From assembly GCA_041750915.1 (NCBI GenBank), contig JBGSYJ010000261.1, positions 1-11,374 of the forward strand: 11,374 nucleotides of DNA, given 5' to 3'. The notes below the pieces were generated by a model that did no database searches, was not told where the DNA came from, and saw only the letters and a list, made by a program, of their open reading frames with translations. Of this stretch, positions 1-6,191 are shown piece after piece. A program made the position numbers and the translations under genes. Position 1 is the stretch's first letter; the number at the start of each line of letters is the position of its first letter. Source of the stretch: JBGSYJ01 sp041750915. GTDB lineage: Bacteria > Acidobacteriota > Thermoanaerobaculia > Gp7-AA8.

Positions 1-241
1 CTCCGGCGGTAGTACATTTTGTGATTTGTGATCGGACAGGGTGGTGGCGGACGCCGATAGGCAACTATGTACCATCGCCGGAGATCCCTCGCCCCTCGCG
101 CCCGCACAACCAAGCTCGGGATGACAAGCTCCCGCTCAGGAATGTGTCGTACATCACCTGGTCGTGTGCGCACCTGCACCGCGCTCCCAGCGGATGAGAC
201 CGATCATGAAGACGGCATGAATAATTCGGGAGGATTGCAGT
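1..241. other. Non-coding stretch at left edge
   Basis: I see no convincing gene in these bases. Short open frames on both strands have no ribosome binding site of their own, show no recognisable protein motif, and overlap the better-supported gene that begins at 242. The last bases hold that gene's ribosome binding site (GGGAGGA, 228-234). A promoter for the first gene probably lies here, but no clear -35/-10 pair stands out. The stretch also holds one copy of a 13-base sequence that recurs after the acetyltransferase gene. Confidence 0.6.
114..126 (+). repeat. Short dispersed repeat, copy 1 (second copy at 4361-4373)
   Basis: GCTCGGGATGACA occurs here and again at 4361-4373, both times in intergenic DNA and in the same orientation. 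Thirteen matching bases twice in 11 kb is more than expected by chance in unrelated sequence, but the unit is short. It may be the edge of a dispersed intergenic repeat family. Neither copy shows clear surrounding homology, so this is a weak call. Confidence 0.3.
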
Positions 242-670
242 ATGAATAAGCAGCAGGTCAAGAAGGTGAGCCAGAAAGTGAGCCGCAGTGGAATGATCGG
301 GCTGCTTCGGGATGAACTCATGAAGCTGACGCCCGAGGGTTCCTCTGCCTGCAGGGCGGTCGCCGACCGTGGCATCTTCTGCCGCGGATTTCTACGGTTC
401 ACCGACGCGCAGCTTCGTCAGCGATTTCAGTGGATTGATGAGAAACTTCAACATCCTCCCCGCCAGGTGCTCGAAGACGTGGCCGATCGCTGGCATCTCG
501 CGCGCCAGGAAGTCACGGAGATGCCACTTGCATGCGACGTTCAGCAGATGGAGCACGATTCATGCAGGGGCTGGGATGACTTTTCCAACGCGGAGCTGAT
601 CAAATTTTACAGAGAGATATCGGGGCGGAACGTCAGCATTCGAAATGAAGATGCGCCGCAGGCGACGTAA
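242..670 (+). CDS. Small cysteine-containing protein with an internal duplication, function unknown
   Basis: I do not recognise this 142-residue protein as a named family. The start is well supported: ATG at 242 follows GGGAGGA by seven bases. There is no signal peptide or membrane segment, so it is probably cytoplasmic. The sequence carries an imperfect internal repeat. Residues 36-62 contain A-C, nine residues, then C-R-G-F and F-T-D-A-Q-L. Residues 98-123 contain A-C, eight residues, then C-R-G-W and F-S-N-A-E-L. The four cysteines are C37, C47, C99 and C108, arranged two per repeat, which could suit metal binding or disulfides; this is inference. The N-terminus is basic (several Lys/Arg in the first 25 residues). 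The stop overlaps the hydrolase start at 645 by 26 bases, so the two genes may be co-transcribed and translationally coupled. Confidence 0.75.
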   Translation: MNKQQVKKVSQKVSRSGMIGLLRDELMKLTPEGSSACRAVADRGIFCRGFLRFTDAQLRQRFQWIDEKLQHPPRQVLEDVADRWHLARQEVTEMPLACDVQQMEHDSCRGWDDFSNAELIKFYREISGRNVSIRNEDAPQAT

Positions 671-1571
671 GCTGCTCTTCCGCATAGGACTTGCGATAGG
701 CGCCACAGTGGCCGTCGTTCAGCTGGCAGCCCATGCCACGCGATGGTCTCACAACCGAAGAGTTTCCGGTCTTGGAGACCGTCTCCATGTTGAAACGTAT
801 GGGACAGGGGCGCCCGTAGTATTTCTGCACGGTCTGCGAGGCTCGGGAAGCTACTGGTCCGGGCTTGTGCAGTCGATGAACGGCGCGGCCTGGCGGATGA
901 TCGTTCCCGACCTTCTCGGCTTCGGGCACTCACCGTGGCCGGTAGCTCGATATTCGGTGGCGGACCATCTCGATGCGCTGGACCGGAGCCTCGAGCACCG
1001 AGGGTCGCGCAAAATTCTCGTCGGACACTCCATGGGCGCGATTCTCGCGGCGGAATACGCAGTCCGGCATCCCGAGGAGGTAGCGGGACTGGTGCTCCTC
1101 AATGCACCGATATTCGAAAGCGAAAAAGACGCCCGGCGCCGAATTCGCGCGATGTCATCGATGGCGGCGGCCTTCTCTTTGAATCGGTTTCTTGCCCGGG
1201 CGAGCTGCGACCTGGTCTGCGCCACGCGTCCGGTCCTCTGGCATATCGCTCCGCACATCGAAAAGAACGTACCTCCGGAAGTTGCACGCGACGCAGTCCT
1301 CCATCGGTGGAAGTCCTTCGATGGAAGTCTGCAGCGGGTCGTGTTGCCCTCCAGGCTCGATAAGGTTCTCGAGAGCCTCGACGGCATTCCAGTCATTTTC
1401 ATCCATGGGGAAATGGATCCGGTGACATCCCTTGATCGCATAGGCCGGCTGTCCGGCGCGATCGGCGCAGAAGTGTTCACGGTTCCCGGAGGCCACAACA
1501 TCCTTCTCGACCGCCCGGATGAAACCGCTCGCATCGTGAGGGAAGCCGTCGATTCGCTTAGCGCGGAGTGA
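645..1571 (+). CDS. Alpha/beta-fold hydrolase with N-terminal membrane anchor
   Basis: This 308-residue protein is a serine hydrolase of the alpha/beta-hydrolase fold. Residues 1-10 are strongly basic (MKMRRRRRKL) and are followed by a hydrophobic run to about residue 30, which looks like a signal anchor holding the enzyme at the inner membrane. The catalytic fold starts near residue 45. The oxyanion-hole HG is at 62-63 (FLHGLRGSG). The nucleophile elbow GHSMG puts Ser129 as nucleophile. Asp258 in HGEMDP and His284 in GGHN complete the triad. Residues about 155-240 form the cap region. The substrate cannot be told; esterase, C-C bond hydrolase or haloperoxidase-like members share these motifs. 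The start overlaps the preceding gene and has no strong ribosome binding site, so coupled translation is likely; ATG at 651 is an alternative start. A 78-base gap separates it from the acetyltransferase gene. Confidence 0.9.
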   Translation: MKMRRRRRKLLFRIGLAIGATVAVVQLAAHATRWSHNRRVSGLGDRLHVETYGTGAPVVFLHGLRGSGSYWSGLVQSMNGAAWRMIVPDLLGFGHSPWPVARYSVADHLDALDRSLEHRGSRKILVGHSMGAILAAEYAVRHPEEVAGLVLLNAPIFESEKDARRRIRAMSSMAAAFSLNRFLARASCDLVCATRPVLWHIAPHIEKNVPPEVARDAVLHRWKSFDGSLQRVVLPSRLDKVLESLDGIPVIFIHGEMDPVTSLDRIGRLSGAIGAEVFTVPGGHNILLDRPDETARIVREAVDSLSAE

Positions 1572-1649
1572 TGCCCGTCACGGGATGGAGTGACAGTCGG
1601 TATGCACGTCAGACGGCCGGGCTTTTAGAGTAGTTCACGGAGGATCACC

Positions 1650-4334
1650 ATGACCGCAGTCAGCAGCTATCCCGCACACCTCGAGACCGACGTGGTGCTT
1701 CGCACCGGCAGAACGCTGCACATTCGTCCGGTCCGGCCTGAAGATGCACCCGCAATGCAGACATTCTTCGAAAACCTCTCCAGCGACGCGATCCACTCTC
1801 GGTTCTTCGACATGCGGAGCGCTGACGCGGCGTTGAAAAGTGCCCCTGTAGACATCGACTATCGCGACATCGTCGGACTGGCGGGTGTGATCGGCGGAGA
1901 GATCATCGGTGTTGCCCACTACTTCCGATCCTCGCGACGCCCGCAAAGCGCGGAGGTCGCCTTCACCGTCGCAGACAGACACCAGGGAGGCGGCATCGCA
2001 ACGCGGCTGCTCGAACGGCTGGCGGAGATCGCGCGTTCGAATGCGATCCAGCGCTTCGAAGCGGAAGCTCTGTCTGGCAATCAGCAGATGCTCGATGTCT
2101 TCACCAGTTCCGGGTTCGAAGTCCAGATGGGCGCGCAAGAGGGAATCGTTCACGTCACTCTCGATCTCGAGCCGACGACCGGGTACACCGAGCGCGTTGC
2201 CGGCAGATCGCAAACGGCAGCTGCAGCGTCGATGCGGCCCATCTTCGCTCCGCGCTCCATTGCCGTCGTCGGCGCAAGCCGAAATCGGGGCAACCTCGGC
2301 GCCGAAATCCTGCACAACCTCGTCTCCGGCGGCTATAAGGGAACACTGTTCGCCGTGAACCCGAATGCCGATGAGATCGAGGGCGTGGAGTGCTCTCCTT
2401 CGCTCCGCGAAATCGACGGGCCGGTCGACCTTGCGATTGTGGCGGTGCCGGCGAAACACGTCGAAAGCGTCGTTGACGATTGCGTCTCGAAGAATGTACC
2501 CGCTCTCGTAGTCATCTCCGCTGGATTCGGAGAAACCGGGACCGCCGGACGCGAGATGGAGCAGCGGCTCGTCGAGAAGGTCCGGAGCGCAGGCATGCGG
2601 ATGGTCGGACCCAACTGCATGGGTGTGATCAACACCGATGCCAGTGTCGGAATGCAGGCGACTTTCGCCGTGACGAATCCCGCGCGAGGCAACATCGCGA
2701 TGTCCAGCCAGAGCGGCGCGCTGGGACTCGCCGTGCTCGACTACGCTTCGCAGCTCAACATCGGATTCTCATCATTCATCTCTGTAGGCAACAAGGCGGA
2801 TGTATCAGGCAACGACCTGATTCAGTACTGGGCGGAGGATCCGGCTACAGACGTGATCCTGCTCTACCTGGAGAGTTTTGGAAATCCGCGAAGGTTTGCG
2901 GACATCGCGCGACGCGTGAGCCGCAGCAAACCGATCGTGGCAGTGAAGGCTGGTAGGTCAGCCGCTGGAGCACGCGCCGCGCAATCACACACCGGCGCTC
3001 TCGCCTCCTCGGATGCGATCGTTGCCGATCTGTTCCGTCAGGCAGGAATCATCCGCGCCGGAACGATCGAGGAGATGTTCGACGTCGCCGCGCTGCTTGC
3101 GAAACAGCCGCTGCCCGCCGGACGCCGCGTGGGCATCGTCACGAACGCGGGAGGGGCCGGCATTCTCGCCGCGGACATGTGCGAAGCCAACGGGCTCGAG
3201 CTGCCAATGCCCTCGGGTGCGCTCGTGGAGAAGCTCCGCGCCTTTCTTCCGGCGGCTGCGAGTGTCGGAAATCCGGTCGACATGATTGCTTCGGCATCCG
3301 CCGATCAATACCGCCGAACGATCGACGCCATGCTCGCAACCGATGAGTTCGACTCTGTGCTGGTGATCTACATTCCGGTGCTTCCGGAGGAGGCCGACGC
3401 AGTCGGAGCTGCAATCCGCGAGTCCGCGGGTGCGGCGCGTGGCAAGACCATTCTCGCCACGTATATGGGCGCGCACAATACTCCGCTGGTGCTCGCGCCT
3501 GTGCCTGCGTTCGCATTTCCGGAGCGTGCGGTGGCGGCCCTGGCCCGGGCGGTCACGTACGCCGAATGGCGGCGCAGTCCGGCCGGTAGTGTTCCCAAGT
3601 TCACCGACGTCGATACGGATGCCGCGCGCGAGATCGTCGAGCAGAAACTTTCCGAGGGTGGGGGATGGCTGGACGCTCCAGCGGCAGCAGATCTGTTGGC
3701 TGCTGTGAAGATCAGCGTTCCTGCTTCCGAGAAAGTGACCTCGGAGATCGGTGCGATGGAAGCGGCGATGCGGATCGGCTGTCCGGTTGTGTTGAAGGCG
3801 CTCGGTCCTTCGCTGCTGCACAAGACCGAATCGGGCGCAGTCGTTCTGAATCTCAAAACCGAGATGGAAGCGCGACAGGCGTATGCGGATCTGAAGCATC
3901 GGCTCGGCGACTCGATGACAGGAGCTCTGGTGCAGCAGATGATTCCCGGAGGAGTCGAAGCGATGGTCGGAGTCGCTGAGCAGCCGACATTCGGCCATGT
4001 TCTGGCCTACGGTGCCGGCGGAACGCTGGTCGAGCTCCTCGGCGACGTCGCGTTCCGGCTCCAGCCGCTCACCGACGCTGACGCGGTGGCCATGCTCAAA
4101 GACGTGCGGTTCACGAAGATGCTCGAGGGATTCCGAGGTTCGCCCAGGTTGAATGCAGGCGCGGTTGAAGACGCGCTCCTGAGGCTCTCTGCGCTGATCA
4201 CGCTCTGTCCGGAAATCCGCGAGATCGACATCAATCCGCTGAAGGTGCTCGAGAAGGGCGTCTACGCGGTCGACGCGCGGATCCGGGTCGAGCTGGTAGT
4301 GCCTGAACCGGCATCGCGGCGCATCGCGTACTGA
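1650..4334 (+). CDS. GNAT acetyltransferase fused to NDP-forming acyl-CoA synthetase (Pat-like protein acetyltransferase)
   Basis: This 894-residue fusion has a GNAT domain at about 20-175, with the acetyl-CoA-binding motif HQGGGIA at 111-117. After a linker near 180-195 come the CoA-binding Rossmann domain (about 196-330, IAVVGAS at 204-210), the succinyl-CoA-ligase-like domain (about 345-490) and a C-terminal ATP-grasp domain (about 670-885, with LLHKTESGA at 722-730). In the family such fusions acetylate lysines of AMP-forming acyl-CoA synthetases, switching them off, using acetyl-CoA. In enterobacterial Pat the GNAT domain is C-terminal; here it is N-terminal, as in Streptomyces PatA. The SHTGA motif at 446-450 keeps the histidine (His447) that carries the phosphate in active ADP-forming acetyl-CoA synthetases, so acyl-CoA synthetase activity is possible too. 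The start is firm: GGAGGA at 1639-1644, five bases before ATG. No acyl-CoA synthetase target or sirtuin deacetylase gene lies in the window. Confidence 0.9.
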   Translation: MTAVSSYPAHLETDVVLRTGRTLHIRPVRPEDAPAMQTFFENLSSDAIHSRFFDMRSADAALKSAPVDIDYRDIVGLAGVIGGEIIGVAHYFRSSRRPQSAEVAFTVADRHQGGGIATRLLERLAEIARSNAIQRFEAEALSGNQQMLDVFTSSGFEVQMGAQEGIVHVTLDLEPTTGYTERVAGRSQTAAAASMRPIFAPRSIAVVGASRNRGNLGAEILHNLVSGGYKGTLFAVNPNADEIEGVECSPSLREIDGPVDLAIVAVPAKHVESVVDDCVSKNVPALVVISAGFGETGTAGREMEQRLVEKVRSAGMRMVGPNCMGVINTDASVGMQATFAVTNPARGNIAMSSQSGALGLAVLDYASQLNIGFSSFISVGNKADVSGNDLIQYWAEDPATDVILLYLESFGNPRRFADIARRVSRSKPIVAVKAGRSAAGARAAQSHTGALASSDAIVADLFRQAGIIRAGTIEEMFDVAALLAKQPLPAGRRVGIVTNAGGAGILAADMCEANGLELPMPSGALVEKLRAFLPAAASVGNPVDMIASASADQYRRTIDAMLATDEFDSVLVIYIPVLPEEADAVGAAIRESAGAARGKTILATYMGAHNTPLVLAPVPAFAFPERAVAALARAVTYAEWRRSPAGSVPKFTDVDTDAAREIVEQKLSEGGGWLDAPAAADLLAAVKISVPASEKVTSEIGAMEAAMRIGCPVVLKALGPSLLHKTESGAVVLNLKTEMEARQAYADLKHRLGDSMTGALVQQMIPGGVEAMVGVAEQPTFGHVLAYGAGGTLVELLGDVAFRLQPLTDADAVAMLKDVRFTKMLEGFRGSPRLNAGAVEDALLRLSALITLCPEIREIDINPLKVLEKGVYAVDARIRVELVVPEPASRRIAY

Positions 4335-4472
4335 TTCGGGCTGAACTGATCGGGGCAAGCGCTCGGGATGACACTCGCGCGATTGATTCACAATGCTCCC
4401 CTGGCGCCGGAGGCGCGGCAGAGGGTAGCAGGTGGCAAGCGCCAGCGCAGCCCCCGGATACATCGTGCGAAA

Positions 4473-4500
4473 GCTCTCCGCCCCGGCGGGGCGGCAGAGC
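4473..4500. repeat. Inner hairpin of the palindromic element, left
   Basis: The stem is GCTCT + CCGCCCC against GGGGCGG + (one bulged C) + AGAGC, with loop GGC: 12 base pairs with a single bulge. It mirrors the hairpin at 4516-4534 across the centre of the element. There is no T run on either side, so it does not look like a simple rho-independent terminator. Confidence 0.75.
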
Positions 4501-4515
4501 GAGAGCGGACGATCT

Positions 4516-4534
4516 TGCACCCCGCCGGGGTGCA
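4516..4534. repeat. Inner hairpin of the palindromic element, right
   Basis: TGCACCCC and GGGGTGCA form a perfect 8-bp stem with loop GCC. The core CCCCGCCGGGG is the reverse complement of the core of the left inner hairpin (CCCCGGCGGGG), which supports one shared dyad. Confidence 0.75.
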
Positions 4535-4646
4535 CGTACAAAGCGGACTCTCTATCCGGTGGCTGCGCTGGCGCTTGCCACCGGCTACCTTCTCAGCGCA
4601 CCTCCGGTGCGCCGTTCATCACCGCTTCATCGCGCCTGTGCCTTCT

Positions 4647-4741
4647 GTTCGCGGGGCTGAAAATGCCGTCTAACTTTCCCTTGTGACCATGAGCACACCA
4701 TCCCCGGGACGGCGAGACTACCTTGGATTGGAGGCGACCCG
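4647..4741 (+). promoter_or_regulatory. Leader of CBS copy 1, homologous to the leader of CBS copy 2
   Basis: This stretch matches 5019-5122 upstream of the intact CBS gene. From the shared ATGAGCACACCATCCCCGG (4689 here, 5067 there) the first 48 bases agree at 42 positions by hand count. The 42 bases before that agree more weakly. The block ends with the ribosome binding site ATTGGAGG just before the CBS start. It can be read as a short peptide frame from 4689 that ends in TGA overlapping the CBS ATG (ATGA at 4742-4745). All four codon differences between the copies in this frame change the amino acid, which favours an RNA- or DNA-level role over a peptide. An in-frame TAA at 4671 prevents the longer ORF seen in copy 2. 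Confidence 0.55.
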
Positions 4742-4936
4742 ATGAAAGTGCGCGAAGTAGTGACCGTCGATCCGGTCTCCTGCGACGAGGCACGTCCGAT
4801 CAGCATTTTCGCGACCGTCATGCTTGCCAGAGACGGCCCCCTCGACAACGCCGAGTTTCTCAGCGTGGTTTGGAAGTGCGCGGCGCGGCGTTCTGTACCG
4901 GCCGTACGTGAATCACAACGCGCGGCGAGCCACTGA
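4742..4936 (+). pseudogene. Degenerate CBS-domain gene, copy 1 of a tandem array
   Basis: The 64-residue frame starts MKVREVVTVDPVSC and aligns with the first 31 residues of the intact copy at 5123 (MRVQDVMTPDPVAC, then ATVMLA in both). After about residue 31 the similarity is lost: the GIVTDRDI segment that closes the first CBS motif and the whole second CBS motif are missing. A weak echo (SVPAVRE against AVPILRA) suggests rearrangement before truncation. It keeps a good ribosome binding site (TTGGAGG) and the conserved leader, so it may still be translated into a short peptide. A functional adenosyl-ligand-binding CBS pair cannot form from it. It is probably the remnant of a tandem duplication. 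Confidence 0.65.
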
Positions 4937-5012
4937 GCGACGCAGCGGGTAGAAGCAGGTCGAACCGCCGGTTCCTCATTTCCTCGGACGCGATCGTGGC
5001 AGGGAGATTCAC

Positions 5013-5117
5013 ATGATCACAATCGTCGCCGGCTGGGAAGTGCCCGCCTCACTGTCGCCTGTGATGATGAGCACACCATCCCCGGAGCGGCAGGACTACC
5101 TTCGATTGGAGGTGTGA
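5013..5117 (+). CDS. Possible 34-residue leader ORF ahead of the intact CBS gene
   Basis: ATG at 5013 follows AGGGAG (5001-5006) by six bases, a good ribosome binding site. The frame runs 34 codons (starting MITIVAGWEVPAS and ending YLRLEV) to TGA at 5115-5117, five bases before the CBS ATG at 5123. Its last 16 codons are the block shared with the leader of copy 1. I do not recognise the peptide. Translation of it would bring ribosomes to the CBS start, so it may act in translational coupling. Against it, the matching frame in copy 1 has a stop at 4671 and the differences between copies are non-synonymous. It could be a chance frame over a structured leader. Confidence 0.35.
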   Translation: MITIVAGWEVPASLSPVMMSTPSPERQDYLRLEV

Positions 5118-5122
5118 CCCCC
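5019..5122 (+). promoter_or_regulatory. Leader of CBS copy 2, homologous to 4647-4741
   Basis: This is the second copy of the leader described at 4647-4741. The most conserved part starts at 5067. GGAGG at 5108-5112 decides the CBS start: it stands ten bases before ATG 5123 but only one base before the in-frame GTG at 5114, so ATG is the better start. The equivalent bases in copy 1 also lead to an ATG. Confidence 0.55.
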
Positions 5123-5596
5123 ATGAGAGTACAAGACGTGATGACGCCCGACCCAGTCGCCTGCGAGGCTGCCTGCACTCTTCGCACGGTTGCTACAGTG
5201 ATGCTGGCGAACGACTGTTCCGCGGTTCCGATCCTTCGTGCGGGAGAGGTTCTGGGCATCGTGACCGATCGGGACATCGCCTGCCGCGCGGTTGCGCGTG
5301 GATGGAACGCTCCCGAAGTGCCCGCGGCCGCCGTGATGTCGGCGCAGCTGGTTGCGATCCATCCTGACGAACCGGTTGAAGAAGCCGCGCGTCTGATGAA
5401 AGAGAATCAGATTCACCATCTCCCGGTGATCGACTCCAATGGCGCGCTGGTCGGCATCGTTGCGCAGTCGGATCTCGGCCGCAGGATGTCCGACAAGGAG
5501 TTCGGCGAGATGGCGAAGAAGACCTCGATCCGTGGAACAAAGGTCGTTCCAGGCCCGCGGCACCTCGTGGTAAGGTCCCCTTCAGTCGCTACCTGA
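5123..5596 (+). CDS. Two-CBS-domain protein, intact copy 2 of the tandem array
   Basis: The 157-residue protein is essentially a single CBS pair (Bateman module). CBS motif 1 spans about residues 1-58 (start VMTPDPVAC, closing GIVTDRDIACRAV at 46-58). CBS motif 2 spans about 72-120 (start VMSAQLVAIHPDE, then NQIHHLPVID and GIVAQSDLGRR). There is no attached enzyme, channel or DNA-binding domain and no membrane segment, so it is a stand-alone cytoplasmic sensor of adenine nucleotides or a related ligand; the ligand is inferred from the family. Residues 121-157 form a basic tail with no known motif. Stand-alone CBS pairs usually act by binding or modulating partner proteins. The neighbouring acyl-CoA synthetase/acetyltransferase is ATP/ADP- and CoA-dependent, which makes an energy-sensing link plausible but unproven. 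It is the only undamaged member of the array. Confidence 0.9.
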   Translation: MRVQDVMTPDPVACEAACTLRTVATVMLANDCSAVPILRAGEVLGIVTDRDIACRAVARGWNAPEVPAAAVMSAQLVAIHPDEPVEEAARLMKENQIHHLPVIDSNGALVGIVAQSDLGRRMSDKEFGEMAKKTSIRGTKVVPGPRHLVVRSPSVAT

Positions 5597-5648
5597 ACAG
5601 AAAGAAAGTGAAGGTCAGGTCTCGCAGCGGAACTCTTTGAGGTGAGCG

Positions 5649-6015
5649 ATGAAAGTTCGAGACGCAATGACTCCGCCGGTAGCATGCAATGCAGGCGATA
5701 CGCTGCGGTTCGTAACGTCACTCCTGCGTGAGCGAGCCTCCACTGCCGTTGTCGTCATGCGCGAGGGCAGGATGGCAGGCATCGTGACGGACCACGACAT
5801 CGCGCGCCGCGTAACCGCAATGGGTCCCCCAGGCAGCTGAACTTCCTGCAGAAGCTGCCATGTCGCGTCCGCTCGTTTTCATTGACGCCGAAGCGTCGCT
5901 GGATGAAGCGGTCCAGCTCATGGAAAAAAACCAGATCCATCACCTCGCCGTCGCGAACGACGAGAGCCGCCTTCTCGGCCTCCTCGCGATGAGTCGCAGC
6001 GTTCGATTCGTGTGA
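5649..6015 (+). pseudogene. CBS-domain gene, copy 3, broken by a one-base insertion in a run of C
   Basis: ATG at 5649 follows a GAGG ribosome binding site. The first frame gives MKVRDAMTPPVAC to GIVTDHDIARRVTAMG and stops at TGA 5838-5840. A second frame continues with ELPAEAAMSRPLVF, NQIHHLAVAN and a stop at 6013-6015. Removing one C from the five-C run at 5826-5830 joins them into a 121-residue CBS pair. Its junction (MG-P-Q-A-A-E-L-P-A-E-A-A-M-S) aligns residue for residue with the intact copy (RG-W-N-A-P-E-V-P-A-A-A-V-M-S) without gaps. The break is therefore a single extra C: a true recent mutation, a phase-variable or slippage site, or a sequencing error. Both halves remain highly conserved, so any inactivation is recent. 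Confidence 0.8.
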
Positions 6016-6153
6016 TTTCCAGGAACTCCGCCCCTCAGGACTGATCCAATGGGAAGTGCTGCGCGTGCCGAGGTGAAAGTCAACCACATTTGAGAGGACC
6101 GACGGGCACGGTGTCCCCAGGCGCTCCTTCCGGTCGACGCGATCTTCACGCGG

Positions 6154-6191
6154 AAGAAAGAGAAAGTGATTTGAGAACCGACCAGCGGTTC
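6154..6191 (-). terminator. Possible terminator of the creatininase-family gene
   Basis: On the minus strand the stem GAACCG, loop CTGGT, CGGTTC (6175-6191) begins inside the stop codon of the gene. It is followed by a pyrimidine-rich tail containing TTTCTCTTTCTT. The stem is only six base pairs and the T tract is interrupted and starts late, so this is a weak rho-independent terminator candidate. The 174 bases between 6016 and 6189 hold nothing else I can identify. Confidence 0.35.

Larger units (their letters stand above)
4404..4612. repeat. Nested palindromic element, about 209 bp, with 37-bp inverted repeat arms
   Basis: The arms at 4424-4460 and 4553-4589 are reverse complements over 37 bases with two mismatches by hand alignment. 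Inside them are two hairpins: 4473-4500 (CCGCCCC, loop GGC, GGGGCGG, extended by GCTCT/AGAGC) and 4516-4534 (TGCACCCC, loop GCC, GGGGTGCA). Outside are two more, at nearly equal distance from the arms (7 and 6 bases): 4404-4416 (GCGCC, loop GGA, GGCGC) and 4596-4612 (GCGCACC, loop TCC, GGTGCGC). The loop pairs GGA/TCC and GGC/GCC are complementary, so the whole block is one large dyad centred near 4506. It codes for nothing I can recognise. It could be a miniature inverted-repeat or REP-like mobile element, or a structured terminator of the gene ending at 4334. No clear target-site duplication is visible. Confidence 0.85.
4335..4741. other. Intergenic region holding a nested palindrome and a CBS-gene leader
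   Basis: No gene is supported in these roughly 400 bases. Open frames running through it on both strands only reflect its high GC content and the palindrome. It holds the second copy of the 13-base repeat (4361-4373), the large palindrome (4404-4612) and the leader of the first CBS gene copy (from about 4647). No run of T follows any hairpin in the plus direction, so I cannot point to a standard terminator for the acetyltransferase gene, although the palindrome itself could stop transcription. Confidence 0.6.

Noticed and set aside
67..249. Short plus-strand ORF ahead of the first gene
   Set aside because: It has no ribosome binding site and no motif, and it overlaps the well-supported start at 242.
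851..1534. Open reading frame of 227 codons on the minus strand
   Set aside because: It is antisense to the alpha/beta hydrolase, whose catalytic triad is complete on the plus strand.
1635..2459. Open reading frame of 274 codons on the minus strand
   Set aside because: It is antisense to the GNAT and CoA-binding domains, with shadow-type composition and no ribosome binding site or recognisable domain.
2985..4541. Open reading frame of 518 codons on the minus strand
   Set aside because: It lies opposite the acetyltransferase/acyl-CoA synthetase gene, whose domains are clear. The translation is rich in Arg, His and Asp, typical of an antisense shadow in GC-rich DNA, and shows no motif.
4404..4612. 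Reading the palindrome as a CRISPR array or a tRNA/rRNA remnant
   Set aside because: There are no regularly spaced direct repeats with variable spacers, and no cloverleaf with tRNA consensus bases. The symmetry is inverted throughout.
4368..4673. Plus-strand ORFs of 101 and 84 codons across the palindrome
   Set aside because: Their translations simply read through the inverted repeat arms and hairpins. The structure of the DNA explains the open frames better than a protein does.
5591..5620. Inverted repeat ACCTGA/TCAGGT at the end of CBS copy 2, considered as a terminator
   Set aside because: The stem is six base pairs with an 18-base loop and no T run, too weak to call. CBS copy 3 begins only 52 bases after copy 2 ends.
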